A model generated the notes under the pieces. That model saw only the letters and a program-made list of their open reading frames with translations, was not told the DNA's origin and ran no database searches. Made by a program: the position numbers and the translations under genes. A stretch of DNA of 64,000 nucleotides from Saccharopolyspora phatthalungensis (GTDB lineage: Bacteria; Actinomycetota; Actinomycetes; Mycobacteriales; Pseudonocardiaceae): NCBI RefSeq assembly GCF_014203395.1, contig NZ_JACHIW010000001.1, positions 5,825,698 to 5,889,697 on the forward strand, written 5' to 3'. Shown here one piece after another: positions 48,805-57,968 of the stretch (positions are counted from its first letter, which is position 1; the number at the start of each line of letters is the position of its first letter).

Positions 48805-49872
48805 TCAGCCCGGCAGCGCGGCGGCGACGGCCTTGCCGAGATCTTCGGTGGTGGCTTTGCCGCCGAGGTCCGGGGTGCGCGGTGCCGTGGTGTCGGCCAG
48901 GACGTGCTCGATGGCCCGGACCACGTCGGCCCCGGCCTCCGTCAAGCCGAGGTGGTCCAGCATCATCGCCGCCGACCAGATCTGACCGATCGGGTTGGCG
49001 ATGCCCCGGCCGGCGATGTCCGGTGCCGAGCCGTGCACCGGTTCGAACGTCGACGGGTAGGTGCGCTCCGGGTTGATGTTGCCCGATGGCGCCACCCCGA
49101 TCGTGCCGGTCACGCCGGGCCCCAGGTCGGACAGGATGTCGCCGAACAGGTTGCTGGCGACCACCACGTCGAAACGCTCCGGGCTGAGCACGAACCGGGC
49201 ACAGAGGATGTCGATGTGGTCCTGGTCGACGGTGACGTCCGGGTACTCCGCGGCGATCGCCGCGAACCGCTCATCCCAGTAGGGCATCGAGTAGTAGATG
49301 CCGTTGGACTTGGTCGCCGAGGTGACATGCGGCTTGCCGAGCTTGCGGGCCAGCTCGAAGGCGTAGCGCATGATGCGGTCGGTGCCGCGCCGGGTGAATG
49401 CGGCTGTCTGCAGCACCATCTCGTTCGGGGTGCCCTCGCCCTGGCGGCCGCCGAGCTGCGAGTACTCGCCCTCGGTGTTCTCCCGGACCACCCAGAAGTC
49501 GATGTCGCCGGGCCGCTTGTCGCGGACCGGGGGCGTCACCCCGGGCAGCAGCCGGACCGGCCGCAGGTTGACGTACTGGTCGAACTCGCGACGGATCGGC
49601 AGCAGCAGGCCCCACAGCGAGAGGTGGTCGGGCACGCCCGGCCAGCCGACGGCGCCGAGCAGGATCGCATCGTGGTCGCGCAACCGGTCCAGGCCGTCGG
49701 CGGGCATCATCCGCCCGGTGCTCCGGTAGGTCTGGCAACTCCAGTCGAAATGCCGGTAGCCGAACCGCACACCGTACTTCGCGCCGACCACGTCGAGCAC
49801 CCGCAACGCTTCCGGCATCACCTCGTTGCCGATCCCGTCGCCGGGCAGCACCGCCAGTTCGTACTGCTGCAC
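48805..49872 (-). CDS. Tartrate dehydrogenase / decarboxylating malate-type dehydrogenase
   Basis: The 355-residue NAD-dependent enzyme is in the isopropylmalate/isocitrate dehydrogenase family. It carries LPGDGIGNEV at the N-terminus, the tartrate-type FDWSCQTYRSTGRMMP, NLRPVRLLPG, VRENTEGEY and FEPVHGSAPDIAG. These place it with tartrate dehydrogenase / D-malate dehydrogenase rather than LeuB. The GTG start at 49872 has AGGTGGAG upstream. It may work with the amidase in some uptake route, but no link is shown. Confidence 0.85.
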   Translation of the reverse strand: MQQYELAVLPGDGIGNEVMPEALRVLDVVGAKYGVRFGYRHFDWSCQTYRSTGRMMPADGLDRLRDHDAILLGAVGWPGVPDHLSLWGLLLPIRREFDQYVNLRPVRLLPGVTPPVRDKRPGDIDFWVVRENTEGEYSQLGGRQGEGTPNEMVLQTAAFTRRGTDRIMRYAFELARKLGKPHVTSATKSNGIYYSMPYWDERFAAIAAEYPDVTVDQDHIDILCARFVLSPERFDVVVASNLFGDILSDLGPGVTGTIGVAPSGNINPERTYPSTFEPVHGSAPDIAGRGIANPIGQIWSAAMMLDHLGLTEAGADVVRAIEHVLADTTAPRTPDLGGKATTEDLGKAVAAALPG

Positions 49873-49999
49873 TCTCCACCTCGCGCTCGCGGAAAACGAT
49901 TTTCTGAAGGCTATCTAACGCTGCGTGCCGCCCCGGCGATAGAGCTCCGGGACGAATCGCCGGTGGCGCGAGGGCCGGGCAGCGGCTACGAAGGACGGC

Positions 50000-50989
50000 G
50001 TGGATGCGGCACGAGCACTTCGCGAGATCGCGTTCTGGCTGGAGCGCGAAGGCGCTCCGACCTACCGGGTGCGCGCGTTCCGGCGCGCGGCCGCGGTCGT
50101 GGACGACCTGCCGGACCTGGACGAGCGGGTGGCATCCGGTCGGCTGACCGAGCTGGAGGGCATCGGCAGAACCACCGCAGCCGTGATTGCGGCGGCACAC
50201 CGCGGCGAGACACCGGAGTACCTGGAGCGACTGCGGTCCGAAGTGGACGTTCCTGAGCACGGGCGGCGGCTTCGCGCGGCGCTGCGCGGCGACTGCCACA
50301 CGCATTCCGACTGGTCCGACGGCGGTAGCCCGATCGCCGAGATGGCCACTACCGCCCGGGAACTCGGGCACGAGTGGATGGTGCTCACCGACCACTCGCC
50401 CCGGCTGACCGTGGCCCGCGGCCTGACGGCCGAGCGACTGCGCCGGCAGCTGGACGTGGTCGCCGAACTCAACCAGCGCCTCGCCCCGTTTCGCATCCTC
50501 ACCGGCATCGAGGTCGACATCTTGGCGCACGGCGGGCTGGACCAGGACGAGGATCTGCTCGCCGAGCTGGACGTCGTAGTGGCCAGCGTGCATTCCGAAC
50601 TGCGGATGGCGGCACCGGCGATGACGCGGCGAATGTGTGCGGCGGTGAGCAATCCGCACGTAGACGTGCTGGGGCACTGCACCGGCCGCTTGATCGGTGA
50701 GAAGAAACGCCCGCAGTCCACCTTCGACGCCGTGGCGGTGTTCGAGGCATGCCGGGACAACGGTGTCGCGGTCGAGATCAACTCGCGTCCGGATCGGCTC
50801 GACCCGCCGCGCGAGCTGATCCGGCTCGCCCGCGACACCGGATGCGTGTTCAGCATCGACTCCGACGCGCACGCCCCCGGTCAGCTGGACTGGCTGTCTT
50901 ATGGGTGCGTGCGGGCCGAGGAGTGCGACGTGCCCGCCGAGCGCGTGATCAACACCCGGACCGCCGGGGAACTGCTGGACCGCCGGTAA
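50000..50989 (+). CDS. PHP-domain phosphoesterase with helix-hairpin-helix, PolX-like without polymerase
   Basis: The 329-residue protein joins an N-terminal HhH region (about 1-85, with LEGIGRTTAAVIAAA) to a PHP domain carrying the metal ligands GDCHTHSDWSDG, LTDHSP, GIEVDIL, ASVHS, LGHCTGR and DSDAHAP. This equals the flanks of family X DNA polymerase with the palm and fingers missing, so it may be a DNA 3'-end repair nuclease or phosphatase. GTG 50000 lies seven bases after TACGAA, suggesting a leaderless transcript. Confidence 0.85.
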   Translation: MDAARALREIAFWLEREGAPTYRVRAFRRAAAVVDDLPDLDERVASGRLTELEGIGRTTAAVIAAAHRGETPEYLERLRSEVDVPEHGRRLRAALRGDCHTHSDWSDGGSPIAEMATTARELGHEWMVLTDHSPRLTVARGLTAERLRRQLDVVAELNQRLAPFRILTGIEVDILAHGGLDQDEDLLAELDVVVASVHSELRMAAPAMTRRMCAAVSNPHVDVLGHCTGRLIGEKKRPQSTFDAVAVFEACRDNGVAVEINSRPDRLDPPRELIRLARDTGCVFSIDSDAHAPGQLDWLSYGCVRAEECDVPAERVINTRTAGELLDRR

Positions 50990-51034
50990 GCCCTGGTATA
51001 TGAAGGTTCAATTACTTCCGCGTATGCTTGCCGG

Positions 51035-51526
51035 GTGATCGAATCGCGATGGCTCACCGAGCAGCAGCAGTGCGCCTGGCGGAAGTTCGCCGCCCTGATG
51101 ACCGTGGTCCCCGCCGCGCTCGACACGCAACTGCAACGGGACGCCGGGCTTACCCACTTCGGCTACTGGGTGCTCGCGATGCTCAGCGAAGAACCCGCGC
51201 GCGCCCTGCGGATGAGTGATCTCGCGGCCCGGTCCAACGCCTCGCCGTCCCGGGTCTCGCACGTGGTCGCCCGGCTCGAACAGCAGGGCTGGGTGCGTCG
51301 GCACCGCGCGTGCAGCGACGGGCGCGGCTACGTCGCGGAGCTCACCGACACGGGGTACGAAAAGCTCGTCGCCTCGGCCCCCGGGCATGTGGACAAGGTG
51401 CGCCAGCTGATCTTCGACGGGCTCTCCGAGGCCCAGGTGCGCCAACTCGACGAACTCTGCACCGCCGTGCTCGCCCACTTGGACCCGGCACGAGACCTCA
51501 CCACCGGCCCGCCGAAGTCGAGCTGA
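51035..51526 (+). CDS. MarR-family transcriptional regulator
   Basis: The 163-residue regulator has the winged helix (MSDLAARSNASPSRVSHVVA, RLEQQGWVRRHRACSDGRGY) and dimerisation helices of the MarR family. GTG 51035 lies six bases after TATGCT and lacks an SD, so the transcript is probably leaderless. It is convergent with an ABC exporter gene 1 bp away, which it may control together with efflux of a toxic compound; no operator was identified. Confidence 0.87.
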   Translation: MIESRWLTEQQQCAWRKFAALMTVVPAALDTQLQRDAGLTHFGYWVLAMLSEEPARALRMSDLAARSNASPSRVSHVVARLEQQGWVRRHRACSDGRGYVAELTDTGYEKLVASAPGHVDKVRQLIFDGLSEAQVRQLDELCTAVLAHLDPARDLTTGPPKSS

Positions 51527-51527
51527 C

Positions 51528-53405
51528 TCAGGCGGCCTCCTCGCCGTCGTCCTGCTGCGCGAACTGGGTGCGGTACAGCTCGGCGTACAGGCCGTTGCGA
51601 ACCAGAAGTTCGGCGTGCGTGCCCTCCTCGGCAATGCGCCCTTCGGAGACGACCAGGATCCGGTCCGCCTCGCGGATCGTCGACAGCCGGTGCGCGATGA
51701 CCAGCGCCGTTCGTCCGGACAGCGCCGTCTTCAGCGCCTTCTGCACGGCCGCTTCGGATTCCGAGTCAAGGTGCGCGGTCGCCTCGTCCAGCACGACGAT
51801 CGGCGGTGCCTTGAGCAGCAGCCGCGCGATCGCCAACCGCTGCTTCTCCCCGCCGGAGAGCCGGTAGCCGCGGTCGCCGACCACGGTGTCCAGCCCGTCC
51901 GGCAGCGACGAGACGAGATGTCCCAGCTGCGCGGTGCGCAGGGCCTCGGTCAGCTCCGCGTCGGTGGCGTCGGGCCGGGCAAAGGTGAGGTTGGCCCGGA
52001 TCGTGTCGTGGAACAGGTGCGCGTCCTGGGTGACCACGCCGACCGTGGCGTACAGCGAGGCCAGCGACACGTCGCGGATGTCCGCGCCGCCGATGCGCAC
52101 CGCGCCGGCATCGACGTCGTAGAGCCGTCCGGCCAGGTTGGTGATGGTCGTCTTGCCCGCGCCGGAGTGCCCGACCAGTGCGATCGTCTGACCCGGGGCG
52201 GCGCGGAACGAGATGTCGTGCAGCACGTCGTGCGCGGGCGCGTTGTCCGGTCGCGCCACCGATTCCAGCGACGCCAGCGAAACCTCGCTGGACGCCGGGT
52301 AGCCGAACGACACCGCGTCGAACTCGATGTCGGCCGCCCCGGCGGGCAGCGGTTGCGCGTCCGCCTTCTCCCGGATCATCGGGCGCAGGTCCAGCACCTC
52401 GAAGACCCGGTCGAAGCTGACCAGCGCGGTCATCACGTCAACGTGCACATTGGACAATGCGGTCAGTGGCCCGTACAGGCGGCTGAGCAGCGTCGCCAGC
52501 GCCACCAGGGTGCCGAGCTGGAAGGCCCCGGCCAGCACCAGTCCGCCGCCGAGCCCGTAGACCACCGCGGTGGCCAGCGCCGCCAGCAGCGTCAGCGCGA
52601 CGAAAAACACCCGGCTGTACATCGCCGAGACCACGCCCATGTCGCGCACCCGCGCGGCCCGCCGCGAGAACCGCTCGGACTCCTCGTCGGCACGGCCGTA
52701 CAGCTTGGTCAGCATCGCCCCGGCGACGCCGAAACGCTCGGTCATCAGCGAGCTCATTTCGGCGTCCACCTTCATCTGCTCCCGGGTCACCCGCTGCAGC
52801 CGCCGCCCGATCCAGCGCACCGGCAGCAGGAACAGCGGCAGCAGCGCCAACGCGATCAGGGTGATCTGCCAGGACAGGGTGAACATGGTGGCCATCACCA
52901 GCACCAGGCTCAGCACGTTGGACACCACCGACGACAGGGTGCTGGTCAGCGCCCGCTGCGCGCCGATGACGTCATTGTTGAGCCGGCTGACCAGCGCGCC
53001 GGTCTGGGCCCGCACGAAGAACGCCACCGGCATCCGCTGCACGTGGTCGAAGACCTCCGACCGCAGGTCGTAGATGAGGCCCTCGCCGAGTCGCGCGGAG
53101 TACCAGCGCTGCAACAGCGAAATCGCTGCCTCGATGAACGCGACACCGGCCACCGCCACCGCCAGCCAGACGACCACTGCCATGTTCCGAGGCACGATCC
53201 CGTCGTCGATGATCGCCTTGAACAGCAGCGGGTTGACGATGCCGAGCACCGCCGCGAAGGCCACCAGCACCAGAAAGGGGACGATGTCGCGGGTGTAGGG
53301 CCGGGCGTAGCGCAGGATCCGCCGTGCCAGGCCGGGGGAAAGGCGTTGCCGGGTCACGGATTTGTCGCTGGCGAAGGAGCGCATGGTCTCCCAGCTCACC
53401 GTCAT
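51528..53405 (-). CDS. ABC exporter, fused permease and ATPase (multidrug/lipid type)
   Basis: The 625-residue half-transporter has a six-helix ABC membrane domain (about 30-330) and a C-terminal ATPase with Walker A GHSGAGKTT, signature LSGGEKQR, Walker B IVVLDEATAHLD and switch His in AHRLST. It would dimerise to export drugs, lipids or peptides; substrate unknown. AAGGGGA upstream suits ATG 53405 better than GTG 53411. It faces the MarR gene. Confidence 0.9.
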   Translation of the reverse strand: MTVSWETMRSFASDKSVTRQRLSPGLARRILRYARPYTRDIVPFLVLVAFAAVLGIVNPLLFKAIIDDGIVPRNMAVVVWLAVAVAGVAFIEAAISLLQRWYSARLGEGLIYDLRSEVFDHVQRMPVAFFVRAQTGALVSRLNNDVIGAQRALTSTLSSVVSNVLSLVLVMATMFTLSWQITLIALALLPLFLLPVRWIGRRLQRVTREQMKVDAEMSSLMTERFGVAGAMLTKLYGRADEESERFSRRAARVRDMGVVSAMYSRVFFVALTLLAALATAVVYGLGGGLVLAGAFQLGTLVALATLLSRLYGPLTALSNVHVDVMTALVSFDRVFEVLDLRPMIREKADAQPLPAGAADIEFDAVSFGYPASSEVSLASLESVARPDNAPAHDVLHDISFRAAPGQTIALVGHSGAGKTTITNLAGRLYDVDAGAVRIGGADIRDVSLASLYATVGVVTQDAHLFHDTIRANLTFARPDATDAELTEALRTAQLGHLVSSLPDGLDTVVGDRGYRLSGGEKQRLAIARLLLKAPPIVVLDEATAHLDSESEAAVQKALKTALSGRTALVIAHRLSTIREADRILVVSEGRIAEEGTHAELLVRNGLYAELYRTQFAQQDDGEEAA

Positions 53406-53566
53406 GATCACAGTCCCCTTCAGGTGGGTCCGACGTGGTTGGGCACCATCCTCGAACTTCGCGTTAGGTCGAAGTCAACGTCGCCGGGCGAGCGCCCATT
53501 CCCGCCCGGCTTCCCCGGCCCTGAAACGCGCACTGTTTTTGATCTGTGCCGCCCCCGGCGACGATC

Positions 53567-53594
53567 TTGAACAGTGCTTCACGTACGTTACTCT
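53567..53594 (+). promoter_or_regulatory. Candidate SigA-type promoter for the GPP34 gene
   Basis: TTGAAC (53567-53572) and TACTCT (53589-53594) are 16 bp apart. The predicted start near 53601 gives a leader of about 80 nt before TTG 53683. The remaining part of the 277-bp divergent gap shows nothing clear for the exporter gene. Confidence 0.4.
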
Positions 53595-53682
53595 GTGCGC
53601 CGTCTCGGGCACGGTAAGAACTCGGGCATCCATCGGACAGGAGCGACCGCGTGTTGATCGGCACTTCGGCCGGGGGTGACCG

Positions 53683-54381
53683 TTGACGGCTTCCGGGCAG
53701 GAGCCCGCGCGTCTCCCGCTGCGCGTGGCGGACCGGTTCTTCCTGGCGGCGCACACCGGAGAAAATCGGCTTTCGGCCAGGATTGACGGCGCCTTGGTGG
53801 CGTTGGGCTGCGCCGGGGCACTGCTGGCGGAGCTGATCCTGGAAGAGGAGATCGCGGTGACGCCGAGCGTCCGGCCCAGTGGCAAGGGCCGATGCCCGGA
53901 CTTCCTGTCCTGGGTGATTCTGCGGGAAATCCGTCAGGAGCCCGGACACGACCTGCGGACCTGGCTGGAGTATCTGGGCCTGACGGCCACCGAGAAGGTG
54001 CGCGCCCGGCTGACCATGACCGATGTGCTGCGCGAGGTGCCGGTGTCGGCCGGCTGGCGTGGCGGCACGGCCGCGGCCTGGCGGTTCGCCGAAACCGGGG
54101 CGAGCAAAGCGGAGGAAGAGTTGGAGGTGCTGTTCACCAGCTCCGAAACGACGGCCGGCAGCGACGTGATCACCATCCCGGCCCGGCTCGCCGAGATCAC
54201 CCTGGCGCTGCTGGTGCGCGAGACCGGGTTGCTCCGCCAGGTCCGGCTGCCCAAACACATCGCGCGGCAGGGCGACTACCGGATGGAGTCCTGGGAGCCG
54301 CGCATCCCTGGTCCGCTGCGGACCCTCATCAATGAGGTCGCGGCCGCCCGTGGGCAGTCGGCGATCACCCCGAGGCACTGA
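53683..54381 (+). CDS. GPP34 (GOLPH3-like) family protein
   Basis: The 232-residue protein belongs to the GPP34 family, which is abundant in actinobacteria and related to the eukaryotic Golgi phosphoprotein GOLPH3 that binds phosphoinositides. Visible features are DRFFLAAHTGENRLSARIDG, GCAGALLAELILEEEIAVT and an overall helical layout. TTG 53683 is the first possible start after an in-frame stop and has GGGGG upstream. It is followed by the APC permease gene 25 bp later. Role in bacteria unknown. Confidence 0.82.
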   Translation: MTASGQEPARLPLRVADRFFLAAHTGENRLSARIDGALVALGCAGALLAELILEEEIAVTPSVRPSGKGRCPDFLSWVILREIRQEPGHDLRTWLEYLGLTATEKVRARLTMTDVLREVPVSAGWRGGTAAAWRFAETGASKAEEELEVLFTSSETTAGSDVITIPARLAEITLALLVRETGLLRQVRLPKHIARQGDYRMESWEPRIPGPLRTLINEVAAARGQSAITPRH

Positions 54382-54406
54382 TCGAGACTTCCTGAGGAGC
54401 GAGCCC

Positions 54407-55885
54407 TTGCCACCGTCCAAAGTGACCGCCGCCTTAGCTCGCGCCCGGTTGGGCGTGACGTCGATCGTGTTCTTCACCGTCGCCGCCGCGGCCCCGGAGA
54501 CGGTGGTCGGTGGCGGCGCGGTCAGCGGGTTCGCGGTGTCCGGGGTGACCGGGATCCCGTTGGGCTACCTGGCGATAGCCCTGGTTCTCGGGCTGTTCGC
54601 GATCGGGTACGTCACGATGTCCCAGCACGTGGAGAACGCCGGCGCGTTCTACGCCTACATCGCCAAGGGGCTGGGCCGGGAGGCCGGCACCGCGGCCGGT
54701 GGGGTCGCGCTGGTCTCCTACCTGATGGTCCTGGCCAGCCTGGCCGGGGGTTTCGGCGTGGGCGCGGTCGATTTCGTGGGGCAGGTCAGCGGCCTTTCGG
54801 TGCCGTGGTGGGTGTTCTCGGGCATCGGCCTAACGGTGATCGCGGTGCTCGGCGTGCTGCGCATCGACGTCAACGGGCGCGTGCTGGGCGTGCTACTGCT
54901 TGCCGAGATCGCGATCATCCTGATCTACGACGCGGCGTTCGTGTCCGCGCCATCGGATGCCGGTGTCGTGCTCGACACGCTCAACCCCACCCAGCTGATG
55001 ACGAGCGCGGCCGGGGTGATCCTGGTGATCGCTTTCACCGGGTTCATCGGGTTCGAGAACTCAACGGTGCTGGCCGAGGAGGCGAAGGACCCGCGCACGG
55101 TGATCTACGCGACCTATATCTCCCTGGTCGTCATCGGCGGCCTGTACTCGTTGTCGACCTGGGCGATGACGGTGGCCACCGGGCCGGACAACATCGTGTC
55201 GCAGGCCGAAAACCACTCCACGGAACTGCTCTTCGTGCTCGCCGCGGGCCGGTTACCGACGGCGCTGGTGACCATCGGTTCGGCGCTCTACGTCACGAGC
55301 CTGTTCGCCGCGACGCTGTCGTTCCACCACGTCTGCGCCCGGTACTTTTTCGCGCTGGGCCGGGAAGGCATCGGTCTGCGCTGGTGGGCGACGATCAGCC
55401 CGCGCACCTCGGCCCCGGCCGCGGGCTCGTGGACCACCACCGCGATCGCGGTGGCCGTGGTGGCGCTGGTCGTGGTCACCGGCCTGGACCCGATCACCTA
55501 CCTGTTCTTCTGGGGGGCCTCGATCGGCGCGCTCGGGGTGCTGACGCTGGTGCTGCTGACCTCGCTTGCGGTCGTCGGCTACTTCGTGCGCGAGCACGAC
55601 CATGCGCACGGCCGGTGGCGGACCACCATCGCCCCGACGATGGCCGCGCTGCTGCTCGCAGTCGTGCTGATCCTGACGGTGGCTTCGTTCGGCACCGTGC
55701 TCGGCGTGCCCGACGGCGACCCGGCGGCGTGGGCGGTGCCGCTGGGCTTCCTCGTCGTGCTGCTGCTCGGCGCGATCTGGGGCGCGGTGTTGAAGCGAGT
55801 CCGGCCGGTGGCCTACGCCCGAATCGGGATGGGGGCCCGCGCCAGCACGGTCCTACTGGAGAAGGAGACCGCGGATGTCAACTGA
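54407..55885 (+). CDS. APC-family amino acid permease
   Basis: The 492-residue protein has 12 or so membrane helices and the APC blocks FFTVAAAAPETVVGGGAVSG, NAGAFYAYIAKGLGREAG and GFIGFENSTVLAEEAKDPRT. TTG 54407 follows CTGAGGAG. Two TTA codons (54434, 55253) are present, unusual for this genome. Its end overlaps the GNAT gene by 11 bp. Substrate unknown. Confidence 0.87.
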   Translation: MPPSKVTAALARARLGVTSIVFFTVAAAAPETVVGGGAVSGFAVSGVTGIPLGYLAIALVLGLFAIGYVTMSQHVENAGAFYAYIAKGLGREAGTAAGGVALVSYLMVLASLAGGFGVGAVDFVGQVSGLSVPWWVFSGIGLTVIAVLGVLRIDVNGRVLGVLLLAEIAIILIYDAAFVSAPSDAGVVLDTLNPTQLMTSAAGVILVIAFTGFIGFENSTVLAEEAKDPRTVIYATYISLVVIGGLYSLSTWAMTVATGPDNIVSQAENHSTELLFVLAAGRLPTALVTIGSALYVTSLFAATLSFHHVCARYFFALGREGIGLRWWATISPRTSAPAAGSWTTTAIAVAVVALVVVTGLDPITYLFFWGASIGALGVLTLVLLTSLAVVGYFVREHDHAHGRWRTTIAPTMAALLLAVVLILTVASFGTVLGVPDGDPAAWAVPLGFLVVLLLGAIWGAVLKRVRPVAYARIGMGARASTVLLEKETADVN

Positions 55886-56468
55886 AGATCTGCGGGTGCG
55901 CACGCTGCTGCGGGCCTTCGGTGACGACGCCTTCGCCCGGTGGCTGATGCCCGACCGAGCACACCGCCACCAGGTGTACCGCGAATGGTTCACGATGGTC
56001 CTCGCGCACACCGAAACGGCTGGTCGAGTGATCAGCAGTCGGGACGGTCTCGCGGTGCAGGTCTGGCTGTCGGCGCGCACCGGGCCGCCGAGCATGCTCG
56101 CCGATGCCGACACCCAGCGCCTGTACGACCTGGCGGGGCCTCGCGCCCACCGCTTCCGCGAGTTCGGCGCTCTCAGCGCGCAACGCCATCCGCACGAGCC
56201 TCATGAGTACCTGTCCATGATCGGCGTCGACCCGGCGGTGCAGGGCACCGGCGTCGGCACCCGGGAACTCCGCGAATCCCTGCGGAAATGGGACGCCGAG
56301 GGCGTCCCGTGCTACCTGGAGGCCAGCAGCGCCCGAAGCCGTAACCTTTACCTGCGCCTCGGCTTCGGGGACCTGGGTGGCCCGATGCTCCTCTCCGGCG
56401 ACGGCCCGACCCTCTACCCGATGTGGCGAACCCCCGGGCAGTCGTCCGCGGTCCGCAGTTTCGATTGA
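55875..56468 (+). CDS. GNAT-family N-acetyltransferase
   Basis: The 197-residue protein has the GNAT core YLSMIGVDPAVQGTGVGTRE (acetyl-CoA binding R/Q-x-x-G-x-G/A region) and LEASSARSRNLYLRLGF. It overlaps the APC permease gene, so amino acid uptake and acetylation may be linked. ATG 55875 follows AAGGAG. The stop codon lies inside a palindrome at 56451-56481. Substrate unknown. Confidence 0.85.
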   Translation: MSTEDLRVRTLLRAFGDDAFARWLMPDRAHRHQVYREWFTMVLAHTETAGRVISSRDGLAVQVWLSARTGPPSMLADADTQRLYDLAGPRAHRFREFGALSAQRHPHEPHEYLSMIGVDPAVQGTGVGTRELRESLRKWDAEGVPCYLEASSARSRNLYLRLGFGDLGGPMLLSGDGPTLYPMWRTPGQSSAVRSFD

Positions 56469-56481
56469 AACCGCGTCCACC
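56451..56481. repeat. Palindromic element at a gene end, related to the one at 2065
   Basis: The core GTTTCGATTGAAAC (56458-56471) is a perfect 5-bp-arm palindrome. On the reverse strand the whole element matches 2066-2097 at about 27 of 32 positions. It overlaps the last codons and stop of the GNAT gene. Confidence 0.55.
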
Positions 56482-56565
56482 GTGGCACCGCACCCCGGCC
56501 GAACCCGCAAACCCTCGCCACGCACCCCGGGGTCGGGTCAAGCAGCGCCTCGTACGCTCAGCGGT

Positions 56566-57543
56566 ATGGCCGAGTCGCTGGACGCCGTTGACCTCGACCT
56601 GGTCGCGGCACTGCAGCGCGCGCCGCGCGCGGGCGTGCGGCTGCTGGCCGAAATACTCGGGATGTCGGCTAGCACCGCGAGCCGGCGGCTGACCCGGCTG
56701 CTCGAAGCGCGACTGCTGAAGATCGTCGGTCAGCTGAACTGGTCGGTGCGCGCGGCGCATCCGCTGCACCTGTGGATCGCCACGCGGCCCGGGGCTGCCG
56801 GGCAGGTCGTCCACGACGTGGCGGCGCTGCCGGAAACGCAATTCGCCGCGATCATCTCCGGCCGGGCCGACGTCTACTGCATCCTGCAACCTGCCGTGCG
56901 AGCCGCGAAGGCGGACCTGATCGCGGAACGCATCGGCGGCATCCCCGGAGTCACGTCGAGCCACACCGAAATCGCCTTGCGCTGCTACGCCTCGGCGGCA
57001 ACCTGGCAGCTCGACCGGCTCACCCCAGACCAGGAAACCCGGCTGCGCGAGCGGAATCCGGCCGTCGGGGGCGTGATCCGCACGCAACTCGGCGAGGACG
57101 AGCGGCGGGTGGCGCGCGCGTTGCAGGAGGACGGGCGGGCCAGCGCCGCCGACATCGCGCGTCGGCTGGCACTGAGCCAGTCCACCGCCTACCGGCTCGC
57201 CCAGTCCCTGCTGGAGCGTGGGATCGTGATCCCGCATGTGGAGATCGATCCGGCGGTGCTCGGGTTTCCGCTGGAAGCGGTGATCTCGCTGACCACCGAG
57301 CTGCGCTCGATCAACGGCATCGCCGCCGAACTGGGCCGCCTTCCCACGGCGCGTTGGGTGTCGACGGTGGCCGGCACTTCCTCGATGATCTACCACGGGG
57401 CGTTCCGCGACGAGGACGACCTGGCCGAGCTGCTTACCAGGGACTTGGCCGCGCTCGATGGCATCAAGACCGTCGAGGTTGCCATCGTTCTGCGCGTGTT
57501 GACGCGTTACGGGCTGCCCCGTGCGGGAGTCCTGCCGGCCTAG
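56566..57543 (+). CDS. Lrp/AsnC-family regulator with two tandem modules
   Basis: The 325-residue protein contains two Lrp-type helix-turn-helix units, LLAEILGMSASTASRRLTRL near residue 30 and ADIARRLALSQSTAYRLAQS near residue 190, each followed by a ligand-binding (RAM-like) segment. This is twice the usual Lrp length. ATG 56566 lies seven bases after TACGCT with no SD, suggesting leaderless translation. It may control the adjacent permease and acetyltransferase genes. Ligand unknown. Confidence 0.86.
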   Translation: MAESLDAVDLDLVAALQRAPRAGVRLLAEILGMSASTASRRLTRLLEARLLKIVGQLNWSVRAAHPLHLWIATRPGAAGQVVHDVAALPETQFAAIISGRADVYCILQPAVRAAKADLIAERIGGIPGVTSSHTEIALRCYASAATWQLDRLTPDQETRLRERNPAVGGVIRTQLGEDERRVARALQEDGRASAADIARRLALSQSTAYRLAQSLLERGIVIPHVEIDPAVLGFPLEAVISLTTELRSINGIAAELGRLPTARWVSTVAGTSSMIYHGAFRDEDDLAELLTRDLAALDGIKTVEVAIVLRVLTRYGLPRAGVLPA

Positions 57544-57626
57544 AGACATGCGATCTCGTCAGAACTTGCGGCGGTGCAAGCCGAGTCCCACACCGCACGC
57601 GGCCTACGCCGCTGATAAAACAGACC

Positions 57627-57839
57627 TTAGGTTTCGACGCCGGCGTAGTCGAATTCCCAGCTGTCATCCGGGCGCCGGGCACCGCGTTCGTAGATCAGCA
57701 GGGGCGGAACGGCCTGGGCGTTCCGGGCGTGCGCGGGCAACGTGATACGCGGGATCGGCTTACCCGACGCGTCCGCCGACACGGTGACCTCGCGGCCGTC
57801 CGCCGGCCCACCGCGCAAGCTGACCCGGATGTCTGCCAC
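57627..57839 (-). CDS. Small hypothetical protein
   Basis: The 70-residue protein reads VADIRVSLRGGPADGREVTV with a later PLLIYERGARRPDDSWEFDY, an acidic beta-rich small domain seen in other actinobacteria without assigned function. GTG 57839 follows GGGAGG with good spacing. It is convergent with the Lrp gene and divergent from the DUF3616 gene. Confidence 0.68.
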   Translation of the reverse strand: MADIRVSLRGGPADGREVTVSADASGKPIPRITLPAHARNAQAVPPLLIYERGARRPDDSWEFDYAGVET

Positions 57840-57968
57840 GCGAACCTCCCTTCGATGATCGACGATGACACCGCTTCGACCGGTGCGCCCGGCACGCGGT
57901 TCCGCTTGTCACTGGATCGAGTGGTTCGCGGAGGTGACCAGGTGGGGCGGTACTGCTAGAAACGACAC

